10,554 bases of DNA from Planctomycetota bacterium (GCA_003669255.1 QWPO01000169.1:1-10554); one strand, 5' to 3'. Counted from the stretch's first letter, positions 1 to 7,396 are shown. Notes: generated from the sequence alone by a model not told the origin. Translations and numbers: made by a program.

Positions 1-75
1 CAGGTTTGCCCTCTCCAGGTTTGCCCTCTCCAGGTTTGCCCTCTCCAGGCTTGCCCTCTCCAGGCTTGCCCTCTC
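1..75. repeat. 15-bp in-frame tandem repeat (5 copies visible)
   Basis: Five consecutive copies of caggtttgccctctc or its variant with c in place of the second t of the ttt run fill 1-75. The first three copies are identical, and the last two share that one t-to-c change. Read on the minus strand the unit encodes Gly-Glu-Gly-Lys-Pro in the frame of the large membrane protein, so changes in copy number would lengthen or shorten its tail without a frameshift. The array continues past the left edge, so the total copy number is unknown. Confidence 0.95.
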
Positions 76-2857
76 CTTCCGTCGGTGGCTTCTGCTCCGC
101 CGACTCTCCCGAACCCTCGGACGAATCTTGCTTCTGTTCGGATTGCTGCCCAGAAGGCTCAGCGCCACTTGCATCCCGAGGCTCATTTCCCTGGGAGCCG
201 TTTTTTGGTTCACCGCCAGGCTTTTGACCTTGCGAGGGCTCGCCTTCTTCACTCCGTCCGCCGCTCTCTCGTGACTCGCCCTTCTGCGCCTGCCGCCGGT
301 GCTCCAGGATCCGCTCCATCGCCTCGCCATCGTCAGTGCCGTCTGACGCGACGGTCTCCTTCGCGCCAGGCTTCCCCTGCCCCTTGCCCTCTCCGTTGCC
401 ACGCTCCGAAGGACGGTCGCCCTTCATTCCTTGCTTCCCGTCGTTCTCGGCACCACCCGACTGCTCACCGGGTTGCTGGCCCGTCGTGCGCTCATCGCCC
501 CCCGGCTTCGTGCTGCCCGGCTTCCCTTCACCCTGGGCACCACCGCCCGAGGGACGCTGCTCAACCCCCGGGCCGCCACCGGTCTTGCTGCCAGCCTGGC
601 CGCCCTGCTGCTGCGAGCCCCCCTGCCCTTCGGGCTCGCTGCCGGCGCCGTCTTGGCTGCCCTTTTGCTGCTGCTGACCCGGCTGCTTTCCCGCCTTCCC
701 CTGGTTGGCATCGTTTTGCTTCCCGCCTTCAGCACTCCCCTGCTGCTCGCCCTCCTGCGGTTCGCCCTGCTTCTCACCCTGCTTCGGATCAGACTGCCGC
801 TGAGAAGGCGGCTGTTCGCCATCCTGGTTGCCACCATCGCCCTTTGGGCCGTCCTTTTTTCCATCCTGTGACTGTGATGCCCCTTCGCCACGGTCCTGCT
901 GGCCTGAAGATTCACCGCCGCTCGCCTCCTGCTTCCCGGTGTCGGCATTCTTTCCCTGCTCGGAGTCGCCCCGCTTGTTACCGCCGCGATCCGATGAGCC
1001 GTCACCCTTGTCACCTCGTTGGCCCTGTCGATCCTGGGGCGCATCGCCGGCCTGCGGCTCGCCATCGCTGCCGTTGTTCTCATTCGACTCGGTGTCGTCC
1101 GGCGGTGCTGGTGGCGGCTGCCGCGGCGGAGCGCTGGGGTCGATCTTGAGCGCGTGCCACTCGGTGGTCGCCACGTTGGGTGCCTCTGGCCGCGTGTCCT
1201 TCGCGACCCCGCGATATTCGAGCACCTGCCCGGGGCCGGCTCCGAGCGCCGCAGGAATCAGCGTGGCCGCGCCGCGAAACGTCTTCCGCGTGCCAACGAG
1301 CAGTTCTTGTCCGGGCCGCTCGGCGCCGGCGGCGAGACGCGTCTCAACCATCACGCTCGCGAGGCCGAAGTCGGGATCCACCGCCCGCAACCGCACCGTC
1401 ACAGGCGCGTCGGGCGGCACGCGAACAACCTTCTCGGCGGGCTCCTCGATCGCAACCTCGGGCGCCAGATCGGGCAACACCTCGATGCGGTACTGCATCT
1501 TGTCGGCGATCGCCGGCTCCCGCTGCGAGAGCGACGTCGCCTTTGGCTGGAATAACAGCCGGTAGCTCGAGTGTTCGGCAGCGGATCGGTCGGGCGAGAG
1601 CCTGAGCGTAAACGTGCCTCGTGCCCGCGCCAGATCCTTCGGGTCGATCGACAGCGGTGCATCTCGTTTGCCGTCGGGGCAGAGGTCGATCCACGCCGCT
1701 TCCAGCGGATGGTTGCATTCAGCCACCACCGTCACCTGCGTGCCCTCGACGCCGCGGACATCACCCTGCCAGGGAATCGTCTCGTCGGCCTGGCCCGTGT
1801 GCGGTGGATAGTGGTAGTGCACTTCGCGGACGAGCATCGCCGGCTCGTCGACCACGGCCACTCGGAGCCTTTCGCTCCGCGCATCACCGGCGGCGATCAC
1901 GACGTCGACCGACTGGTCGAGCCCCCGCGTCGCGTCGGGCAACAACGCCGTAAACCTTGCTTCCGCCGCGGAAAGCATCGCCGCTCGCCAGCCGCCTGCC
2001 GGCGCCGCCGAAGCGTCATCGGCAACGGGCGTCACGACGAGTTCCGGCTTCTCCTCTCCAGAGAGGCCGGTGATTTCGCTCGATACCACCAACTGCCGCC
2101 CGCGGACCAGCGTGGCGACCCCGTTGACCACAGTGATCGCCCTCTCCTGACCGCCGATCTCCGGACCGCCCGGCACGGTCCATGACAGCGTCGGCGGGGC
2201 GATCCGCACCCGCGACGGTGCGGCCATACCGAGCCACGGCGCCACCAGCCGGGTTGCCGACACCACGAGGCTCTTGGGTGCGAGGAGTTCGTAGATGCAG
2301 GCTGCCGCGATCAAACCGGCGAGGGCATACGCGAGCTTCAGGGCCGGGCCGCGATCGACCGCGCCGTCGCCGGACACGCGCGTCAGTTCCCTGGCGGCAC
2401 GGCGACGGAGCGACTTGACCACCAGCGGCGTCGTCTCGTCGGCATGGGCCTGGGCAAGCACGGCGTTGACGACGTCGTTGTGCAGCTCGGGATGCTCCTG
2501 CTCGAGCATCCGCGCCGCGTAGACGAGGTTCACCTTGTAGCGCATCAACGGCACCACCCAGCGGACCACGGCGGCCGCGAGCACGACGAGCCCCGCGGCG
2601 AGCCAGGCCCAGCGAACCCACGCCGGCAGGCCACCCGGGATCAGCCAGTGTTCCACGATCACACCGCAGGCAAGCCAGAGCATGGCTCCGACGCCCGCCG
2701 CGAGCAGGAACGTGGTCAACGCCACGCCCTTGAAGTCGGCACCGGCCGCCGCCAATCGTTTCGCGAGATACCGCTCCGATTTTGACTCGGCTTCGCCCTC
2801 GGCCACCCAGGCTGGGACGGCCAGCGGATCACTCGCGGTGCGGGACGCCGTCGCCAT
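1..2857 (-). CDS. Large DUF4175-like membrane protein with low-complexity tail (3' end outside window)
   Basis: An open reading frame runs without a stop from an ATG at 2857 to the left edge, giving 952 codons; the C-terminus is missing. The start is supported by GGAG six bases upstream. Three hydrophobic segments lie at about residues 45-67, 80-103 and 172-193. After the third comes a probably periplasmic, beta-rich region (about 200-570) with a YPPHTG motif near 348 and a DFGLASV motif near 494, which resemble the 'YPxYTG' and 'DDYGL' motifs I associate with DUF4175-type planctomycete proteins. From about residue 575 the sequence is almost only Gly, Gln, Glu, Lys, Asp, Ser and Pro, likely disordered. 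Family members often sit near MoxR/DUF58/VWA genes, which would lie off the left edge here. The function is unknown. The reading frame is certain from continuous translation; the family name is from memory. Confidence 0.85.
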   Translation of the reverse strand, partial: MATASRTASDPLAVPAWVAEGEAESKSERYLAKRLAAAGADFKGVALTTFLLAAGVGAMLWLACGVIVEHWLIPGGLPAWVRWAWLAAGLVVLAAAVVRWVVPLMRYKVNLVYAARMLEQEHPELHNDVVNAVLAQAHADETTPLVVKSLRRRAARELTRVSGDGAVDRGPALKLAYALAGLIAAACIYELLAPKSLVVSATRLVAPWLGMAAPSRVRIAPPTLSWTVPGGPEIGGQERAITVVNGVATLVRGRQLVVSSEITGLSGEEKPELVVTPVADDASAAPAGGWRAAMLSAAEARFTALLPDATRGLDQSVDVVIAAGDARSERLRVAVVDEPAMLVREVHYHYPPHTGQADETIPWQGDVRGVEGTQVTVVAECNHPLEAAWIDLCPDGKRDAPLSIDPKDLARARGTFTLRLSPDRSAAEHSSYRLLFQPKATSLSQREPAIADKMQYRIEVLPDLAPEVAIEEPAEKVVRVPPDAPVTVRLRAVDPDFGLASVMVETRLAAGAERPGQELLVGTRKTFRGAATLIPAALGAGPGQVLEYRGVAKDTRPEAPNVATTEWHALKIDPSAPPRQPPPAPPDDTESNENNGSDGEPQAGDAPQDRQGQRGDKGDGSSDRGGNKRGDSEQGKNADTGKQEASGGESSGQQDRGEGASQSQDGKKDGPKGDGGNQDGEQPPSQRQSDPKQGEKQGEPQEGEQQGSAEGGKQNDANQGKAGKQPGQQQQKGSQDGAGSEPEGQGGSQQQGGQAGSKTGGGPGVEQRPSGGGAQGEGKPGSTKPGGDERTTGQQPGEQSGGAENDGKQGMKGDRPSERGNGEGKGQGKPGAKETVASDGTDDGEAMERILEHRRQAQKGESRESGGRSEEGEPSQGQKPGGEPKNGSQGNEPRDASGAEPSGQQSEQKQDSSEGSGESAEQKPPTEGEGKPGEGKPGEGKPGEGKPGEGKP

Positions 2858-2924
2858 GGGATGCTCCACCACGCGGCGGACGCCACGATGGACCGGGGCG
2901 GACCACGCGGACCGCTCTTCGACG

Positions 2925-2930
2925 ATTATA
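2925..2930 (-). promoter_or_regulatory. Candidate -10 box (TATAAT) for the large membrane protein gene
   Basis: The plus-strand bases attata read TATAAT on the minus strand, a perfect sigma-70 -10 hexamer in very GC-rich DNA. It lies 67 bases upstream of the ATG at 2857, implying a leader of about 60 bases. No convincing -35 hexamer is visible at the usual spacing. The 2858-3056 gap is divergent and must also hold the lpxK promoter, for which I see no strong candidate. Confidence 0.4.
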
Positions 2931-3056
2931 TCGGTCCCGGCGGCCGTTCCCGTCGGAAAAACGCGGCGGACTTGGCACGCCGCTCAGCCCTTCGCGACGA
3001 TGGTCCCTGCCGGACGCGGGGCAACCTCGCCGTCGGTGCCAGACAGGAAAACCCCA

Positions 3057-4154
3057 ATGGGGATGCTGCCCGACGCGGAAACCTTCAAGCGGCTCGTGGA
3101 CGGCTCCACGCCGGGCCTCCGGGCTGAGGCGGCGCGGCTGGTGCTGGCGGCGGCCGCCGGGCCCTACGGCCTGGTGATGGCGGCCCGCAACGCCGCCTAC
3201 GACCGCGGCCTTCTCCCCGTGTCTCGCGTTTCCACACCCGTGATCTCGGTCGGCAACCTCACCCTCGGCGGCACCGGCAAGACGCCGCTGGTGGCCTGGG
3301 TGGCGCGGCGACTGGCAGCCGCGGGCAGGCGGCCGGCGATCATCAGCCGCGGCTACGGGGCGCGGCCTGGCGAACGAAGCGACGAGGCGGCGGAACTCGG
3401 CCTCGTGGTGCCGGAAGCAATCCATATCGCCAACCGCGACCGCGCGGCCGGATGCCGAACGGCGATCGCAGCCGGATGCGACGCGGCGGTGCTCGACGAC
3501 GGCTTTCAGCACCGGCGCCTCCACCGCAACCTCGACATCGTGGCGGTCGATGCGACCGACCCCTTCGGCTGCGGCCGGCTGTTTCCTCGCGGCCTGCTGC
3601 GGGAATCGGTCGCGGGACTGACCCGGGCTGACGCGGTGGTGCTGACGAGGGCGTCGGCGGTCGATGCCGAGCGGCGGCAGGCGATCCGCTCGGCGCTGGC
3701 TACTGCTGGCGGCCGGCGGCTCAACGACGCCTGGATGGAGGCGGAACACCGCCCCGTCGCCGTGCGTCTCGCCGACGGAGGCTCGCAGCCGCTCGACTCG
3801 CTTCGCGGCCTGCCCGTCGTGGCCTTCGCCGGCATCGGGAATCCCGCCGCGTTTCGCGCCACGCTCGCCGGCCTGGCCGCGAACGTCGTCGAGTTCATCC
3901 CCTTTCCCGATCACCACGCCTACACGGCCGCCGACTTCAACCGACTCGCCGCGCGGGCTTCCCGCCACGGCGCGGTGATGCTCGTCACCACGCTCAAAGA
4001 CCTCGTCAAGGTTCCCGCTGGCTGTTCCCACGACCTGCCGGTGGGAGCCGTCGAGATCGCGATCGAGCCGCTCTCGGGAGGTGAACGCGTTGCCGCCCTG
4101 ATCGACGCCGTGGCCAGTCGCGACTGCGGTTCGAATCAAGGACAACGAGCATGA
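3057..4154 (+). CDS. lpxK: Tetraacyldisaccharide 4'-kinase (lipid A 4'-kinase)
   Basis: LpxK phosphorylates the 4'-position of the tetraacylated disaccharide 1-phosphate to give lipid IVA, at the cytoplasmic face of the inner membrane. The 365-residue product is slightly longer than typical (about 320-350). It has a hydrophobic N-terminal helix region (about 25-45), a P-loop GGTGKT at 71-76 within VGNLTLGGTGKTP, ISRGYG at 96-101, an SDEAAEL segment at 108-114 in the place of the usual GDEP motif, DDGFQHRRL at 147-155, LFPRGLLRE at 175-183, FPDHHAY at 283-289 and TLKDLVK at 312-318. These are the family hallmarks in the right order. The ATG at 3057 has AGGA eight bases upstream; an ATG at 3063 is the alternative. 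The frame stays open upstream to 2682, but that part overlaps the opposite-strand gene and has no kinase similarity. The stop overlaps the next start as ATGA, indicating translational coupling. Confidence 0.95.
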   Translation: MGMLPDAETFKRLVDGSTPGLRAEAARLVLAAAAGPYGLVMAARNAAYDRGLLPVSRVSTPVISVGNLTLGGTGKTPLVAWVARRLAAAGRRPAIISRGYGARPGERSDEAAELGLVVPEAIHIANRDRAAGCRTAIAAGCDAAVLDDGFQHRRLHRNLDIVAVDATDPFGCGRLFPRGLLRESVAGLTRADAVVLTRASAVDAERRQAIRSALATAGGRRLNDAWMEAEHRPVAVRLADGGSQPLDSLRGLPVVAFAGIGNPAAFRATLAGLAANVVEFIPFPDHHAYTAADFNRLAARASRHGAVMLVTTLKDLVKVPAGCSHDLPVGAVEIAIEPLSGGERVAALIDAVASRDCGSNQGQRA

Positions 4155-5254
4155 GCGGCGGGCCCGTCGATGTGTCGGTGCTCGTGACCACGTACCGTCG
4201 GCCACGACACCTGGCGCTCGCGCTCGAGTCGCTGGCACTGCAGCGGTGCGGCGGAACGGCGATGGAGGTGATCGTTTCGGACGACGGCTCGGGCGACGAG
4301 ACGCCGCAGGTCGTCCACTCGTTCGCAGCCACAGCCCCGTTTCCCGTGCGTTTTACGACCCAACCGCACGACGGCTTCCGCCTCGCGCGGGTTCGCAACG
4401 AGGCCGCGCGGCTCGCGACCGGCCGCTACCTGCTGTTCCTCGACGGCGACTGCATCGTGCCGCATCACCACGTTGCGGCCCACGTGGATCGCCGTCGCCA
4501 CGGCACCGCCCTGCTTGGCTACTGCGCTCGACTCCCGGCCGAGGCCAACCGATTCCTGGTGCCCGAGAATCTGGCGATCACGGATCTGGTGGCGCTCGTG
4601 CCGGCGTCCGAGCGCCGCGCCCTCGCTCGCCGGCGGAGCAAAGCTTGGTGGCATGCGGTCACGCGTCATTCGACCAAGCCGAGGCTCGCCGGCGGCGACT
4701 TCGGCGTCTGGCGTGACGACTTCGTGCGCATCAATGGGTTCGACGAGCGATTCGTCGGCTGGGGCCAGGAGGACGACGACCTCGGCCTGCGACTGCGGGC
4801 CGCCGGCGTGCGTCTCGAGACCATCCTTGGCAAGACGCATTCACTTCACGTCTGGCACGAAACCGATGCGACTGCAACTCCCCGCTGGCGGGACGGAGTG
4901 AATGTCCGCTACTTCGAACGCCGCGGGCGGCTGACGGCGTGCCGTCGCGGGCTGATCTCGCGACCGACCCCAGCCATCACCTGGGGCCTGCCCTCCGACC
5001 TCATGGCGACGCCGTTCGGCCGCACGGTCGCCAAGCACCTTGCAGGCGCGACTGTCGCCGCCGAAGGCGAACCCTGTGAGATCGAACTCGTCGTCCGACC
5101 GGGAACGAGCCAGTTCACACGGCGGGCCGAATGCCGGCTGGCACTTGTGGCCTCGGATGAGTATGCGGGGCGACAACTCGCCGGCGATGCCGACATGCTC
5201 GTCGCTGTCGACGGAGACGAAGCGATCGCCGCTGCGTTGGCTACCGTCGGCTAG
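4151..5254 (+). CDS. Family 2 glycosyltransferase with a galactosyltransferase-type C-terminal motif
   Basis: A 367-residue protein with a GT-A fold signature: VSVLVTTYRRP at 8-18, SDDGSGD at 43-49, the metal-binding DGD at 98-100, and a GGDFGVWRDDF segment (181-191) followed by GFDERFVGWGQEDDDL (196-211). The WGQED part corresponds to the WGxED motif of chondroitin-synthase-like and beta-1,4-galactosyltransferase C-terminal (Glyco_transf_7C) domains. No membrane segment is evident. About 75 residues after the catalytic part (290-367) match nothing I recognise. The start overlaps the lpxK stop by four bases, so the pair is probably one operon; the enzyme may add a sugar to the lipopolysaccharide core or O-antigen. 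Donor and acceptor cannot be read from sequence. The 58-bp convergent gap to rpmG shows no convincing rho-independent terminator. Confidence 0.88.
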   Translation: MSGGPVDVSVLVTTYRRPRHLALALESLALQRCGGTAMEVIVSDDGSGDETPQVVHSFAATAPFPVRFTTQPHDGFRLARVRNEAARLATGRYLLFLDGDCIVPHHHVAAHVDRRRHGTALLGYCARLPAEANRFLVPENLAITDLVALVPASERRALARRRSKAWWHAVTRHSTKPRLAGGDFGVWRDDFVRINGFDERFVGWGQEDDDLGLRLRAAGVRLETILGKTHSLHVWHETDATATPRWRDGVNVRYFERRGRLTACRRGLISRPTPAITWGLPSDLMATPFGRTVAKHLAGATVAAEGEPCEIELVVRPGTSQFTRRAECRLALVASDEYAGRQLAGDADMLVAVDGDEAIAAALATVG

Positions 5255-5282
5255 AGGTGTCTTGCGGCGAGCGGCCCAGACG

Positions 5283-5330
5283 ACTTCCGCTTCTCGCTAC
5301 TTCCGCTTCTCGCTACTTCCGCTTCTCATT
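5283..5330. repeat. 16-bp tandem repeat across the rpmG stop codon
   Basis: The unit acttccgcttctcgct occurs at 5283-5298 and 5299-5314, and a third copy at 5315-5330 matches for 13 bases before diverging inside the coding region. On the minus strand each unit contains codons for the Glu-Lys-Arg-Lys end of bL33, and the first two copies met by the ribosome also carry the TAG stop. The duplicated copies therefore lie mainly in the 3' untranslated region. Confidence 0.9.
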
Positions 5331-5477
5331 GTGAAGCGTGTGCTTGCGGAGCCGTGGCGAGTACTTCTTGACCTTGAGCTTCTCGCCCCCCGTCTTCCGG
5401 CGGAGCGTGTAGTTCATGTCCCCGGTCTCCTCGCAGACGAGGTGAATCACTTCGAGTTTCTTCTTGCCCTTCGCCAT
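5313..5477 (-). CDS. rpmG: 50S ribosomal protein bL33
   Basis: A 54-residue basic protein translated from an ATG at 5477 to a TAG at 5313-5315. It carries the bL33 landmarks MAKGKKKLEVIHLVCEETG at the N-terminus, MNYTLRRK in the middle and KKYSPRLRKHTLHNEKRK at the C-terminus. Length and motif order match the bacterial family. The second zinc-ribbon pair, usually CPxCRKHT, is SPRLRKHT here, and only one cysteine (residue 15) remains, so this is a form without a zinc site. The upstream purine-rich AGAGAGATAGAGAT can serve as a weak ribosome binding site. The gene stands alone in this window, convergent with the glycosyltransferase and divergent from the next gene. Identification is confident despite the short length. 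Confidence 0.92.
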   Translation of the reverse strand: MAKGKKKLEVIHLVCEETGDMNYTLRRKTGGEKLKVKKYSPRLRKHTLHNEKRK

Positions 5478-5659
5478 ATCTCTATCTCTCTGTCGCCTGC
5501 GGGGCTCGCAGTCCTTCTTATGGGTCGCCGTCGGGTGTCATCGCGCTGGAGGCGGGCACCCAGGAAGCGAAAACCTTACCCGCCCGGCAGTCGAAAGGCC
5601 AGCGGTCGCTTTGGCACCGCCGAGACACGTGGTTCGGGTCTCCTGGAAGAAGCAGCCGT

Positions 5660-5665
5660 TATACA
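5660..5665 (+). promoter_or_regulatory. Candidate -10 box (TATACA) upstream of the first cyclase-fold protein
   Basis: TATACA, within ttatacaat at 5659-5667, is an AT-rich island in the 249-bp gap between the divergent rpmG and the following gene. It is 61 bases before the ATG at 5727. It is followed by a dyad, ggggccttggcccc at 5671-5684, close to where transcription would start, which could be an operator or chance in GC-rich DNA. No clear -35 hexamer is present. The rest of the gap (5478-5659) shows no gene on either strand. Confidence 0.3.
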
Positions 5666-5726
5666 ATCAAGGGGCCTTGGCCCCAGGGGCGGACCGACCG
5701 CGAGGGGACGCCTGAGGGACGTCGCC

Positions 5727-7325
5727 ATGTCGAGTCAAATCGATCCCGAACCCGTGACGCCGCCGCCTCCGGCCAAGCCGGTCGCGACCAGGCAGCCCCC
5801 CCCGCCCCCAACGGCCGTTGAGCCCAGCACCTCGCAACCCGCCGACAGTGGCCATGATGACCACGCGCCCGCCCTGGCCACCGCGGCGGTGAAGCAGGCT
5901 CCGGCGTGGGCGATCAGCATGCTCGTGCATGTGGTCGCCCTGCTCGGCATGGCGCTCGTGGTGAGCAACCCACCCACGAAGGAAGTCGCACGGATCATCT
6001 CGTCGAGCACCTCCGAGGTTGAGGAGGAGTTCACCGAGTTCGAGGACGAACTTGCCGAACAGCCTCCGGTCGACGTGGCGCATCCAGCTGCTGACATCGC
6101 CTTGACGACGGAGGTCGCCGTGGCACCGGTCGAGGTCGTATCGGATGCAGACGACCTCGATGCGGCACCACTGGCGGTCGAGCTCACCGACTTTGGCACC
6201 GAGACGGCTCCCGCCTCTGACATGATGGCGACGGTCGGCGCCGTCGGCGGCATGGCGGGCGGGCTCGGCGGCCGTGCGCAGGCTGCCAAGCTTGCGATTG
6301 CCGGTGGCGGCGGTGGTGACACCGAGCAGGCCGTCGATCGCTCGCTCAAGTGGATTGCCATCCACCAGCTGCCCGACGGCGGCTGGTCGTTCGACATGAA
6401 GGACTGCCCGAGCTGCGGCGGGAAGTGTTCGGGGTCCGGTGGCAGCCGCGCCAAAGACCGCACCGGCGCCACCGCGATGGCGTTGCTGCCCTTCCTTGGT
6501 CGCGGGTACACGCACCGCGAGGGACCGTACAAGTCGACGATCGAGAAGGGCATCGCCTTCCTCGCCCAACGGGCGGTGGCGGGCAAGGGTAAGGCCTACG
6601 ACGGCAGCGGCTGCCTCTATTCGCAAGGCCTCGCCGGCATCGCGCTCTCGGAATGCTATGCGATGTCTCAAGACAATCGGCTGGCCGCCCCAACGCAGCT
6701 CGCCCTCAACTTCATCATGGCGGCCCAGGATCCCGTAGGGGGCGGCTGGCGATACTCGCCGAGACAACCCGGCGACACGTCGGCGGTGGGCTGGCAGATC
6801 ATGGCGCTGAAGAGCGGCAACATGGCCTACCTCCAGGTGAATCCGCTGACGGTGAAAAAGTCGATCGACTTCCTCAACTCCGTCGAGTCGCAGAGCGGCG
6901 CTCGGTACGGCTACGTCGACAACTCGAACCCCACGCCGGGGCGAACCGCGGTGGGCCTGCTCTGCCGCATGTATCTCGGTTGGAAGAAAGACAACCCCGC
7001 GCTCCAGGACGGCGTGGCCTATCTCGCCAAAACAGGGCCGACGGCCGACCTCTACTACGACTACTACGCGACCCAGATCATGCACCATATGGAGGGCGAG
7101 GTCTGGATCTCATGGAACAAGCGGATGAAGGACGTGCTCCTCAAGGCGCAGTCCAACAAAGATCATGAGGCCGGCAGCTGGCACGAGGGCTTCCACAAGG
7201 GCCATGGCCCCGAGGCCGCCGGCAGGCTGTACTCCACGTCGCTGGCGACGATGATCCTGGAGGTCTACTACCGCCATCTCCCGATCTACCGCACTCAGAT
7301 GGTGGACGAAGAGTTCAAAGAATAG
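5727..7325 (+). CDS. Membrane-anchored prenyltransferase/squalene-oxidase-repeat protein (paralog 1)
   Basis: A 532-residue protein in four parts: a Pro-rich N-terminus (1-57), one membrane segment (about 60-80), an acidic linker (about 97-160, including EVEEEFTEFEDE) ending in a Gly-rich stretch (170-197), and an alpha/alpha-toroid-like domain (about 200-525). QW-like motifs are QLPDGGW at 214-220 and QDPVGGGW at 334-341, plus EAGSW at 481-485. A CPSCGGKC cluster at 227-234 lies after the first QW motif. The layout resembles a TonB-like anchor carrying a periplasmic cyclase-fold domain. It lacks a catalytic DXDD motif in the toroid domain, so terpene cyclase activity is not expected; binding or scaffolding is possible. 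The ATG at 5727 has GAGGG eight bases upstream. The next gene is a paralog. The function of this planctomycete family is not known to me. Confidence 0.85.
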   Translation: MSSQIDPEPVTPPPPAKPVATRQPPPPPTAVEPSTSQPADSGHDDHAPALATAAVKQAPAWAISMLVHVVALLGMALVVSNPPTKEVARIISSSTSEVEEEFTEFEDELAEQPPVDVAHPAADIALTTEVAVAPVEVVSDADDLDAAPLAVELTDFGTETAPASDMMATVGAVGGMAGGLGGRAQAAKLAIAGGGGGDTEQAVDRSLKWIAIHQLPDGGWSFDMKDCPSCGGKCSGSGGSRAKDRTGATAMALLPFLGRGYTHREGPYKSTIEKGIAFLAQRAVAGKGKAYDGSGCLYSQGLAGIALSECYAMSQDNRLAAPTQLALNFIMAAQDPVGGGWRYSPRQPGDTSAVGWQIMALKSGNMAYLQVNPLTVKKSIDFLNSVESQSGARYGYVDNSNPTPGRTAVGLLCRMYLGWKKDNPALQDGVAYLAKTGPTADLYYDYYATQIMHHMEGEVWISWNKRMKDVLLKAQSNKDHEAGSWHEGFHKGHGPEAAGRLYSTSLATMILEVYYRHLPIYRTQMVDEEFKE

Positions 7326-7337
7326 CGCAGCCCTTCG

Positions 7338-7370
7338 CGGGGCAAGCCACGGTTGCCCCGGCCGGGCAAC
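7338..7370. repeat. Overlapping, mutually exclusive stem-loops
   Basis: CGGGGCAA (7338-7345) pairs perfectly with TTGCCCCG (7353-7360) around a 7-base loop. Alternatively GTTGCCC (7352-7358) pairs perfectly with GGGCAAC (7364-7370) around a 5-base loop. The two stems share the central arm, so only one can form at a time. They begin 13 bases after the paralog 1 stop. There is no following T run, so a classical intrinsic terminator is not supported. Confidence 0.7.
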
Positions 7371-7377
7371 GCCGTAG

Positions 7378-7396
7378 CACAGGTTTTCAACCTGTG
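7378..7396. repeat. Perfect inverted repeat, REP-like (cacaggtt/aacctgtg)
   Basis: Eight-base arms CACAGGTT (7378-7385) and AACCTGTG (7389-7396) flank a TTC loop. The surrounding gtagcacaggttttcaacc sequence resembles, from memory, a short palindrome dispersed between genes in planctomycete genomes. Only one copy is present in this window, so the dispersed nature is inference. Confidence 0.6.

Noticed and set aside
1..75. CRISPR-like array
   Set aside because: The 15-bp units are contiguous without spacers and encode an in-frame peptide repeat.
85..1149. Long plus-strand open frames over the left end, one of 354 codons
   Set aside because: They lie opposite the continuous minus-strand frame, which has membrane helices, family-like motifs and a ribosome binding site. 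The plus-strand translations are Arg/Pro/Ser-rich shadow sequence without motifs.
2682..3056. Upstream extension of lpxK by 125 codons
   Set aside because: The extension overlaps the opposite-strand gene and lacks LpxK similarity; the ATG at 3057 has a ribosome binding site and gives a normal length.
2829..4238. 469-codon minus-strand open frame
   Set aside because: It is antisense to lpxK, whose motifs are all present in order; the minus translation is Arg/His/Gly-rich with no recognisable domain.
5632..5645. ggttcgggtctcc, resembling a tRNA T-arm
   Set aside because: The flanking bases do not form a 5-bp T stem and no acceptor or anticodon stem is found around it.
6144..6155. DADD in paralog 1, matching the DXDD motif of squalene-hopene cyclases
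   Set aside because: It is at residues 140-143 in the acidic linker before the toroid domain, so it cannot be the catalytic acid of a cyclase.
5667..7088. 473-codon minus-strand open frame
   Set aside because: Antisense to paralog 1, with typical shadow composition in high-GC DNA and no motif.
7352..7370. Rho-independent terminator after paralog 1
   Set aside because: The stem is good but no T run follows, and it competes with an overlapping hairpin, so it is listed only as a repeat.
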